Source: Clostridia bacterium
Lineage (GTDB): Bacteria; Bacillota; Clostridia; Christensenellales; Aristaeellaceae
DNA: 43,252 nucleotides
Assembly: GCA_017430225.1 (NCBI GenBank)
Contig: JAFRNK010000027.1
Coordinates: forward strand, 1 to 43,252
Reading direction: 5' to 3'
The notes under the pieces are model-generated. The model did no database searches. It had not been told where the DNA came from and saw only the letters and a list, made by a program, of their open reading frames with translations. Each line of letters opens with the position of its first letter. Position 1 is the first letter of the stretch. Made by a program: the position numbers and the translations under genes. This document shows positions 31,694 through 38,520 of the stretch, piece after piece.

Positions 31694-32719
31694 GTGCTGA
31701 TTATTGCAGTGATCGTTTTTCTGGTATCTCTGGCGGGAATGCTGCTGCTCATGCCGAAGCTCCTGCCGCGCCTGCGTGCGCTGAAGCTTGGCCAGACCAT
31801 CTACGAGCTGGGGCCCAAACACCAGCAAAAGCAGGGAACGCCCAATATGGGCGGCATCCTGATCGGGTTCTGCGCGGTTTTCGCGACGTTTTTCGGGGTG
31901 CTGTGGCTGTGCCTGCGGGACGGCATTCCCTTCCCGTCGCTGGATAATCCGCTGTGGGCGCTTTTGTTCATATCGGTATTTTCCATGCTCATCGGATTCT
32001 CGGACGATTATATCAAGGACGTCAAAAAGCGTCATGACGGTCTGTCACCCAAACAGAAGCTGCTGATGCAGCTGGTGGTCGGGGTGATTTTTTCGCTTTA
32101 TAGCCGGTATCTGGTGGGGACGGAAATCCTGCTGCCTTTCACAGACAAAACATGGAACCTGGGCATCTTTTACGTCCCGGTCATGACGGTGGCGGTTATG
32201 TTCATGACCAACAGCGCAAACCTGCAGGACGGCCTGGACGGGCTGCTTTCAACGGTTACCGCCGTGGGCATGACGGCGTTCGGGATTTTCTGCTATTTCC
32301 TGAACACGAAATCCGGGCTGCCGATGGCCATGCGGCCGGTGCTGCTGACGGGCTGCGTCGCGCTTTGCGGCGCGGTGGTCGGTTTCCTGAAATTCAACCA
32401 TTATCCCGCAAAGATCTTCATGGGGGATACCGGGAGCATGTTTATCGGCGGCATGATGATCGGGGTGGGCATGCTTTCCCGCTGCGCCTTCCCGATGCTC
32501 CTGTTCTGCCTGACGTCTGTATGTTCGTCGCTTTCCGTCATGATCCAGGTCGGGTATTTCAAGCTGACGCACGGGAAACGGCTCTTCAAAATGTCGCCGA
32601 TCCACCATCATTTTGAGCTCTGCGGCATGAAAGAGCCGCAGATCGTGCGCATGTACGCGATCGTCACGGCAATCGCCTCCGCGGTCGCCGTACTGACGAT
32701 GATCGGCTTCCTGCGCTGA
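31694..32719 (+). CDS. mraY: Phospho-MurNAc-pentapeptide transferase MraY
   Basis: MraY is an integral membrane enzyme that joins UDP-MurNAc-pentapeptide to undecaprenyl phosphate to make lipid I. The 341 residues have about ten spans and the family motifs GPKHQQKQGTPNMGG (40-54), FSDDYIKDVKKRHDGLSPKQK (103-122, split aspartates Asp104 and Asp105), NLQDGLDG (176-183), FMGDTGS (242-248) and MSPIHHHFELCG (300-311). The third motif usually reads NLTDGLDG; here Thr is replaced by Gln, next to the catalytic aspartates. The start is a GTG at 31694, 4 bases after murE. It continues to murD after 11 bases. Confidence 0.97.
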   Translation: MLIIAVIVFLVSLAGMLLLMPKLLPRLRALKLGQTIYELGPKHQQKQGTPNMGGILIGFCAVFATFFGVLWLCLRDGIPFPSLDNPLWALLFISVFSMLIGFSDDYIKDVKKRHDGLSPKQKLLMQLVVGVIFSLYSRYLVGTEILLPFTDKTWNLGIFYVPVMTVAVMFMTNSANLQDGLDGLLSTVTAVGMTAFGIFCYFLNTKSGLPMAMRPVLLTGCVALCGAVVGFLKFNHYPAKIFMGDTGSMFIGGMMIGVGMLSRCAFPMLLFCLTSVCSSLSVMIQVGYFKLTHGKRLFKMSPIHHHFELCGMKEPQIVRMYAIVTAIASAVAVLTMIGFLR

Positions 32720-32730
32720 GGGAGGGACTT

Positions 32731-34122
32731 ATGCATAAACCCTTTGATTTCCGGGGAAAACGGGTGCTTGTGATCGGCATGGCGCGCAGCGGCATCCAGG
32801 CGGCGCTGCTGCTCATCAGGCACGGCGCTTTCCCGATCCTGAACGATATTAAATCCCGCGACGCATTCGGCAGCGCGCTGGACGTGCTGGAAGGGCAGAG
32901 CGTGGAGTGGCGCCTGGGCGAAAGCCCGCTTCCGCTGCTCGAAAACGCGGATGCCCTCGTGATCAGCCCCGGGGTGCCGATCGACAATCCCGCTGTGCTT
33001 GCGGCGCAGGAGCGCGGACTGTACGTCATCGGCGAGCTGGAACTCGCGGCGCAGTTTGCCGCCGGAACGCTGATCGGCGTCACCGGCACGAACGGCAAAA
33101 CGACCACGGTCACGCTGCTGGATACGATGTTCCGCGAGGCGGGCCGCACTTCCTGGCTTTCGGGCAATATCGGCACGCCCTTCAGCCTGACCGCGCTGTC
33201 TTCCAAACCGGAGGACATCCTGGTCACCGAAGTCTCGTCCTTCCAGCTCGAGAGCATCGATATATTCCATCCGCGGGCGGCAGCCGTCCTCAACGTGACA
33301 GAGGATCACCTGATCCGGCACTATACGATGGAATGCTACATCGCGATGAAGCGCCGGATTTTCGAGAACCAGAAGGCGTCTGACCTGGCTGTTCTGAATT
33401 ATGACGACCCGATCTGCGTCGGCATGGCGGACGGCCTGAAAGCCCGAGTGGCTTGGTTCTCGCGGAAAACTGAGGTCTGCCAGGGCGCTTTCGTGCGTGA
33501 TGGGAAACTGACCGTACGCCTGGGCAAGCGGGAATGGACGCTCTGCGACACTGAAGAAATCGGGATCCCCGGCCCGCACAATCTGGAAAACGCGATGGCG
33601 GCCGCGGTGATCGCGCTTGATCTGAACGCTTCGCCTGAAGCGGTCGTCCACGCGCTGAAAACGTTCAGGGGCGTGGAGCACCGCATCGAATTCGTCCGGG
33701 AGCTGGACGGGGTACGCTATATCAACGACTCCAAGGGTACGAATCCGGATTCCACTGTCAAAGCGGTGGATACCATGCGCAAGCCGACCGTCCTGATCCT
33801 GGGCGGTTACGACAAGCACGTATCGTTCCTGACCATGGCGAAGCATATTGCAGAGTCGCCGCAGATCGCGGAACTGATCATCATCGGCGCGACCAAAGAC
33901 CAGCTCAGGCGCGAGCTGGCCGAAGCCGGCACGGTCACGCCGCACGAAGCGGGCAGTTTCGAGGAAGCGCTTGATATGGCGCGCAAACTGGCGCAGCCCG
34001 GCTGGAATGTACTGATGAGTCCGGCCTGTGCTTCCTTTGATATGTTCACTTGTTTTGAGGAGCGCGGCGAGCGGTTCAAAGCCATCGTCAACGGCTGGCC
34101 GTCCGGGGACGCTCAGGCATGA
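32731..34122 (+). CDS. murD: UDP-MurNAc-L-alanine:D-glutamate ligase MurD
   Basis: MurD is a cytosolic ligase that adds D-glutamate to UDP-MurNAc-L-alanine. The 463-residue protein has the N-terminal nucleotide-fold RVLVIGMARSGIQAA, ISPGVPIDNP, the ATP loop GTNGKTTT (119-126), VSSFQLES, NVTEDHLIRH, GVEHRIEFV, NDSKGTNPDST, ILGGYDKHVSF and the final SPACASFDMFTCFEERGERF. The usual wording is TEDHLDRH; here the equivalent D reads I, a small variation. GGGAGGGA lies before the ATG. A 4-base ATGA overlap joins it to ftsQ. The ftsW and murG genes that normally come between murD and ftsQ are absent. Confidence 0.97.
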   Translation: MHKPFDFRGKRVLVIGMARSGIQAALLLIRHGAFPILNDIKSRDAFGSALDVLEGQSVEWRLGESPLPLLENADALVISPGVPIDNPAVLAAQERGLYVIGELELAAQFAAGTLIGVTGTNGKTTTVTLLDTMFREAGRTSWLSGNIGTPFSLTALSSKPEDILVTEVSSFQLESIDIFHPRAAAVLNVTEDHLIRHYTMECYIAMKRRIFENQKASDLAVLNYDDPICVGMADGLKARVAWFSRKTEVCQGAFVRDGKLTVRLGKREWTLCDTEEIGIPGPHNLENAMAAAVIALDLNASPEAVVHALKTFRGVEHRIEFVRELDGVRYINDSKGTNPDSTVKAVDTMRKPTVLILGGYDKHVSFLTMAKHIAESPQIAELIIIGATKDQLRRELAEAGTVTPHEAGSFEEALDMARKLAQPGWNVLMSPACASFDMFTCFEERGERFKAIVNGWPSGDAQA

Positions 34123-34970
34123 GCAAACAGGACGATTACCAGAATTATCCGGGTTTCGACGACGCGGATGATTTCCTGCCGACCGAAGCTGATCTGCAGC
34201 ACGGTACTGAGGGAACATACGCGGATCAAAGCGTGTGGACGGGCAAGCGCCGCATCAGGCCGCTGATGAAGCTCATCATGTTCCTGCTGGTGGCCGGCGC
34301 GCTGTTCGTGGTGCTGAACGCGACGCTGCTGAAGATCCGCAGTGTCCGTGTGAACGGCAACCGCACGATCCCCGCTTCGACCATTGCGGAACTGGCGGGA
34401 CTGAACCGGGATATGGGCTACTTCACCGTCGATGTCGCGCGCGTTCGCGAAGGGGTGGAGCAGAACCCGTACCTGAAGTTTGTCGACCTCAGGAAGCAGC
34501 TTCCGGGCACGGTCGTCCTGTTCGTCAAGGAACGCGCGCCGTGCGCGAACGTTCTGGGCGGTGGCACCATGTACCTGGTCGACGAGGACGCCTATGTGCT
34601 GCAGACGATCAACGACGTCAAAAACGGCAACACCCTGCCGGTCGTGATCGGCATGCAGGTGAGCGAAGCGCGGCCAGGCAGCCAGGTCATTTCGAGCCGT
34701 CCCGGTAAGGTGGATGAATACCGTGCCATCATCGAGGAACTGCTGCTGCAGGGCGTCGTCAACCAGTTTACCCAGATCGACATCACCGATTCCGATCACA
34801 TCTACCTCCGGCATACGAGCGGATATATGGCAGAACTGGGTACCGCAAAAGAACTGATGGCCAAGATCGGCACGCTCCGCGCCGTGATTTCCGCGCTGCA
34901 AGCGGACGGCCTCATGAACGGCTATATCGACGTGACAATCCCCGGGGAAGCGATCTATTCTCCCCAGTAG
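34119..34970 (+). CDS. ftsQ: Cell division protein FtsQ/DivIB
   Basis: FtsQ/DivIB is a bitopic divisome protein that recruits FtsL and FtsB/DivIC. The 283 residues comprise an acidic cytosolic head (1-45), one membrane span (about 50-70), a POTRA domain (about 71-140) beginning IRSVRVNGNRTIP, and a beta domain containing RKQLPGTVVLFVKERAP and MYLVDEDAYVLQ. The latter two are the standard FtsQ segments. The ATG overlaps the murD stop by 4 bases, so translation is coupled. ftsA and ftsZ do not follow; instead two carboxypeptidase genes begin 33 bases later. Confidence 0.94.
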   Translation: MSKQDDYQNYPGFDDADDFLPTEADLQHGTEGTYADQSVWTGKRRIRPLMKLIMFLLVAGALFVVLNATLLKIRSVRVNGNRTIPASTIAELAGLNRDMGYFTVDVARVREGVEQNPYLKFVDLRKQLPGTVVLFVKERAPCANVLGGGTMYLVDEDAYVLQTINDVKNGNTLPVVIGMQVSEARPGSQVISSRPGKVDEYRAIIEELLLQGVVNQFTQIDITDSDHIYLRHTSGYMAELGTAKELMAKIGTLRAVISALQADGLMNGYIDVTIPGEAIYSPQ

Positions 34971-35003
34971 TCACGATACAATCATCGCAGAAAGGTTCTT
35001 TTC

Positions 35004-35681
35004 ATGATCTCCAAAGCGCTGGCGCTGATGATGGTGCTGCTCTCGCTGAGCCAGGGCACTGTCGCCAACTATGAAGACCAGATGTCCCTGGGTGGGACGC
35101 TGTTCCTCGTCAACCGGGAATACATGATCACGGCGGATTACGTACCCGACGACCTGGTCATGCCGAATGTGAGAAGAAACAGTTCTTCCGTGCTGATGCG
35201 GCGGGAAGCTGCGGAAGCGCTGGAAGCACTTTTTAATGCCGCGAAAGAGGAAAAGGGCTATACGCTGGTCGCGGTTTCCGGCTACCGGAGCTACCAGACC
35301 CAGCAAAGCATTTACAATCGCCGCGTCAAAAACGCCGGCCAGGCGAAAGCGGATTTGTATGTGGCGCTCCCGGGTTCAAGCGAACACCAGCTCGGGCTGG
35401 CGATGGACGTGGGCCGGCGTAGCAACACCAAACTGAAAGCCTCGTTTGGCAAGAGCCCGGAAGGCCAGTGGCTTGCGGAAAACTGCTATCGCTTCGGCTT
35501 CATCCTTCGTTACAAAGAAGAATGGACGGAGACGACCGGCTACGCGTATGAGCCGTGGCATATCCGTTATGTGGGCCTGGAGCATTCACTGCGCGTCCAG
35601 AAACTGAATATCCCGTTTGAGGATTATATCGCTCTGCTGCGATCTGCTCAGCAAACTTCGGAACAAGGAGAAGGATCATGA
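35004..35681 (+). CDS. Secreted M15B D-alanyl-D-alanine carboxypeptidase (VanY/DacB type), copy 1
   Basis: This zinc enzyme trims the terminal D-alanine from peptidoglycan stem peptides outside the membrane. Of its 225 residues the first 21 form a signal peptide. The M15B motifs are SGYRSYQTQ (Arg95), SEHQLGLAMD with zinc ligands His128 and Asp135, and EPWHIRYVG with the catalytic Glu183 and zinc ligand His186. AGAAAGG lies before the ATG. It overlaps the next gene, a paralogue, by 4 bases (ATGA). Its place right after ftsQ links peptide trimming to septal wall synthesis; VanY-type glycopeptide resistance is possible but no vanRS/HAX genes are near. Confidence 0.94.
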   Translation: MISKALALMMVLLSLSQGTVANYEDQMSLGGTLFLVNREYMITADYVPDDLVMPNVRRNSSSVLMRREAAEALEALFNAAKEEKGYTLVAVSGYRSYQTQQSIYNRRVKNAGQAKADLYVALPGSSEHQLGLAMDVGRRSNTKLKASFGKSPEGQWLAENCYRFGFILRYKEEWTETTGYAYEPWHIRYVGLEHSLRVQKLNIPFEDYIALLRSAQQTSEQGEGS

Positions 35682-36487
35682 AGCGCCTGCTGTGCCTCAT
35701 ATTGATATCGGTGCTGCTCTGTATGGGCTGCCTGGCGGAAGGAATGGACATGCCGGCCTGGGAATACCCGCTGGAACCGGAAATCCTGGAAAACAAGTCC
35801 GGCTACATCACGCTGGTTGATCGGGAGCATTTGCTGGGCAGTGATTACGAGCCCAGCGACCTGGTCACGATCAATATACGCTGCGTGTCTTCCATCAAGG
35901 GCGATATGCTGCGCAAAGCCGCGCTCAAGGCGGCCCAGAGGATGTTTGACGCCGCTGAGGCGGACGGCATGATCCTGTACCTGAAGAGCGTATACCGCGC
36001 GTATTCGACGCAGAAATACATGTACAACAACCGCCTGAATAACGTCGGCCGGGACGACGGAGTCGTTGCCTATCCGGGCTCCAGCGACCACCAGACCGGA
36101 CTCGGCGCGGATATCCTCAACCTCGAATGGACCAAAAAGAGCGGTATGACGCCCGCTTTCGCGCAGACGGCGGAAGCGCAGTGGATGGACCAGCATTGCG
36201 CGGAATACGGCTTTATCATCCGATACATGGAGGACAAGGAAGCCATTACCGGGATCATCTACGAGCCGTGGCATCTGCGGTACGTGGGAGAGGAAGCCGC
36301 CCGGTATATCATGGACAATCATCTGTCCCTGGAAGAATTCGACGAGGAATGGCACGCTTACATCGAGGACTGGGAATCCCGCGGCGGCGATTTCAAAGAA
36401 TTGCTCCGGATCCGGGCGATCCCGAATCCCGCGGAAGTCCTCTATACGACTGAGGAGGGAGAAGAAGAAATCTCCCTGTTCCCCTGA
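35678..36487 (+). CDS. Secreted M15B D-alanyl-D-alanine carboxypeptidase, copy 2
   Basis: This 269-residue paralogue of the upstream enzyme keeps the full zinc and catalytic set: SDHQTGLGAD (His138, Asp145) and EPWHLRYVG (Glu196, His199), plus the arginine in SVYRAYSTQKY (usually SGYRS). The N-terminus MKRLLCLILISVLLCMGCLA is a signal sequence. The cysteine in CMGC is not a good lipobox, so plain secretion is more likely than lipidation. An acidic C-terminal extension of about 40 residues is absent from copy 1. It begins in a 4-base overlap with copy 1 and is followed after 1 base by the exonuclease gene. It is probably an ancient tandem duplication with diverged specificity. Confidence 0.93.
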   Translation: MKRLLCLILISVLLCMGCLAEGMDMPAWEYPLEPEILENKSGYITLVDREHLLGSDYEPSDLVTINIRCVSSIKGDMLRKAALKAAQRMFDAAEADGMILYLKSVYRAYSTQKYMYNNRLNNVGRDDGVVAYPGSSDHQTGLGADILNLEWTKKSGMTPAFAQTAEAQWMDQHCAEYGFIIRYMEDKEAITGIIYEPWHLRYVGEEAARYIMDNHLSLEEFDEEWHAYIEDWESRGGDFKELLRIRAIPNPAEVLYTTEEGEEEISLFP

Positions 36488-36488
36488 A

Positions 36489-37607
36489 ATGATCAGTTTA
36501 CGGGACAAGCTGAAAAGTTACGGTACAAAGCAGGAGCGTCCCAAGGCGCCGCCTGCGCAGGCCGACTGTTACCGGGTCTCGGGCAGGACGAAGCGCGGGG
36601 ATTACGGACTGCCGGATTTCCTGAACGCGGACCTGATCAAAGACCTGAGCGGAATGGAATTATCCGCGGACGTGCCGCTGGAGTCCCTGCTGTTTCTGGA
36701 TACGGAGACGACAGGCCTGTCCGGCGGAGCGGGCACCATCGCATTCCTGACCGGCCTGGGCTGGTTTGAGGGGAATGAATTTGTGGTCGAACAGGACCTC
36801 ATGCGGGATTATCCCGAGGAAGGAGCGATGCTCGACCGGGTGCAGGAACTTGTGGAACGCTCGCAAATGCTGGTGACCTTCAACGGCCGGACTTTCGACC
36901 TTCCTCTGCTCGAAAGCAGATATACCATGAACGGGCGCCGCGTCGCGCTGACCAGGCGGCAGCACCTGGACCTGCTGCATCCGGCCCGAGCGGTGTTCAA
37001 GCTCAGGCTGCGCCACTGTCGGCTTTCAAACCTGGAAGAAGCCGTACTGGGCATCGCGCGCGAGGACGACATGCCGGGCAGCGAGATCCCGAAAGCCTGG
37101 TTCGATTACCTGAAAACAGGGGATTTTACGCTGATTGAGCAGATCCTGGACCACAACGCGCAGGATATCCGGTCTATGCCGCTCATACTGGGGCGGCTGA
37201 TGGAAATGTACCGCGCCCCGCTCAGTGAGCCGTACCAGGAGGATATCTATTCCATCGGTCGCGTGCTGGACCGGCGCGGGCAGACGGAACGCGCAAGGAA
37301 ATGCTACCACGCAGCGGACAAAGGCGCCATGTCGCTGCTTTCACGCCTGAGCCTGGCGGAAAGCTACCGCAAGGGCACGGACTACCAGGCATCTGCTCAG
37401 GTCTATGAGCGGATGCTGAAGGAGGGCCAGGGCAGCGTCGAGGTACTGGTCCGACTGGCGATCCTTTACGAGCACCGGCTCGGCAGGCCGGAGGAAGCAT
37501 TGCGCCTGACGCAGCGCGCGATGCTGCTCTGCGAAGACGATGAACAGGCCGAACAGCTGAACAGGCGGTATCGGCGGCTGAAATCCAAAACCGAAAGGAC
37601 GGTATGA
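36489..37607 (+). CDS. YprB-like RNase H-fold exonuclease with TPR tail
   Basis: This cytosolic protein of 372 residues carries an RNase_H_2 (DEDD-type 3'-5' exonuclease) domain at about 65-240: FLDTETTGL (Asp71, Glu73), TFNGRTFDLPLLESR (Asp137) and HNAQDIRSM (His222, Asp226). Helical repeats of the TPR kind follow at about 250-365. The same domain order is seen in Bacillus YprB, whose gene normally sits with the helicase gene yprA. No helicase is adjacent here. The nucleic acid target is unknown. It begins 1 base after the second carboxypeptidase gene and overlaps the downstream TPR gene by 4 bases, so it seems bound into the cell wall operon. Confidence 0.88.
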   Translation: MISLRDKLKSYGTKQERPKAPPAQADCYRVSGRTKRGDYGLPDFLNADLIKDLSGMELSADVPLESLLFLDTETTGLSGGAGTIAFLTGLGWFEGNEFVVEQDLMRDYPEEGAMLDRVQELVERSQMLVTFNGRTFDLPLLESRYTMNGRRVALTRRQHLDLLHPARAVFKLRLRHCRLSNLEEAVLGIAREDDMPGSEIPKAWFDYLKTGDFTLIEQILDHNAQDIRSMPLILGRLMEMYRAPLSEPYQEDIYSIGRVLDRRGQTERARKCYHAADKGAMSLLSRLSLAESYRKGTDYQASAQVYERMLKEGQGSVEVLVRLAILYEHRLGRPEEALRLTQRAMLLCEDDEQAEQLNRRYRRLKSKTERTV

Positions 37608-38308
37608 ACATGGGACTGTTTGATGCGATCAAGGTCAGGAAAGCGATTACACTGCATAACAAGGGCGATCTGAAGGCTGCGCAGGCGGCTTATGCTGAAC
37701 TATACGACGCGCAGGTGATGGATCCAAGCTACCTGCTGCCCTATACGGTTCTGCTGCTGCGCGAGGGCGGTGACGAGGAAGCCGAAAAGGTCAAGGAGAT
37801 CCTGAAAAAGGTCCAGAAGTTCCCGGGAATCAACCCGCAGCAGAGGACGGAGATCCACGTCAATTATGCGTGCGCTAATTACAAACTGGGTCACCTGGAG
37901 GACGCCGTCAAACTGCTGGAAGCCTCGCATCAGCGCCGTCCCTGCGGCAGCGTTTACCAGACCTTGGGGTATCTCTACGTCGAGGCCGGCGACAGTGAAA
38001 AGGGCATTCCCTTTCTGGAAGAGGCCCTCGAATACGACGATGAAGACCCGATCACCCTGGACAACCTGGGCCAGATGTACTACCGTGTCCTGAACGATCC
38101 GGAAAAGGCGCTGCCGTACTTCCAGAAAGCGATCGAGCAAAAGGACAACCAGATCGATACCCTGTATTTCCTGTCCAGGTACGATCTGGAGGCCGGCGAC
38201 AAAGCCGCGGCGAAGGAAAAGCTGGAAAAGGCCCTGGGCGGCCGCTTCTCACCGCTCAATTACGTGAAGAAAGAGACGCTGCAGAAGGAACTGGAAGAAC
38301 TGGGCTGA
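37604..38308 (+). CDS. Tetratricopeptide-repeat protein
   Basis: This cytosolic protein of 234 residues is composed almost wholly of TPR helices. Canonical repeats are visible at about 20-50, 90-125, 125-160 (PCGSVYQTLGYLYVEAGDSE), 160-195 (DPITLDNLGQMYYRVLNDPE) and 195-230. TPRs hold protein complexes together; no enzyme motif is seen. It starts in a 4-base overlap with the exonuclease gene, whose own tail is TPR-like, so the two may form a complex. The rho-independent terminator at 38333-38375 ends the transcription unit that begins at mraZ. Confidence 0.85.
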   Translation: MNMGLFDAIKVRKAITLHNKGDLKAAQAAYAELYDAQVMDPSYLLPYTVLLLREGGDEEAEKVKEILKKVQKFPGINPQQRTEIHVNYACANYKLGHLEDAVKLLEASHQRRPCGSVYQTLGYLYVEAGDSEKGIPFLEEALEYDDEDPITLDNLGQMYYRVLNDPEKALPYFQKAIEQKDNQIDTLYFLSRYDLEAGDKAAAKEKLEKALGGRFSPLNYVKKETLQKELEELG

Positions 38309-38332
38309 TATATCAATTGGATGACTGCAAAC

Positions 38333-38375
38333 CTCCAAAGCCGTTTTGATCGGAATATGGCTTTGGAGTTTTTTT
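38333..38375 (+). terminator. Rho-independent terminator of the dcw-carboxypeptidase-TPR unit
   Basis: The perfect 10-base arms CTCCAAAGCC (38333-38342) and GGCTTTGGAG (38359-38368) are followed by seven T. Confidence 0.95.
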
Positions 38376-38423
38376 CTGCGGCGGGTTGAGTGGGTGTGAC
38401 AGGGATGAGTGCCAAGAATAACG

Positions 38424-38452
38424 TTGTCTTTCGGGAGTTCATGTAGTATAAT
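38424..38452 (+). promoter_or_regulatory. Promoter of the aminoglycoside-modification-like fusion gene
   Basis: TTGTCT (38424-38429) and a perfect TATAAT (38447-38452) are 17 bases apart; transcription would start near 38459, about 62 bases before the ATG. Confidence 0.82.
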
Positions 38453-38500
38453 TTTACTGATCTGAGTTGATTACACAGACGCATGGACAGCATGAACTCC
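38434..38500. repeat. Promoter-spanning 10-base inverted repeat
   Basis: GGAGTTCATG (38434-38443) and CATGAACTCC (38491-38500) are perfect inverted copies whose centres are 57 bases apart. The left copy lies in the spacer between the -35 and -10 boxes, and the right copy about 20 bases before the start codon. Since the left copy is upstream of the transcription start, an RNA hairpin is not possible from this promoter; paired operator sites are more likely. Confidence 0.65.
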
Positions 38501-38520
38501 AGCAATAACGGGGAAACAGT

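Noticed and set aside
30301-31800. Antisense open frame of about 499 codons opposite murE
   Set aside because: It is a composition-driven shadow of a GC-rich gene, rich in Arg/His/Gln with no recognisable domain, while murE has all its motifs.
32608-34218. Antisense open frame of about 536 codons opposite murD
   Set aside because: Same reason: no motifs, no ribosome binding site, and murD on the other strand is certain.
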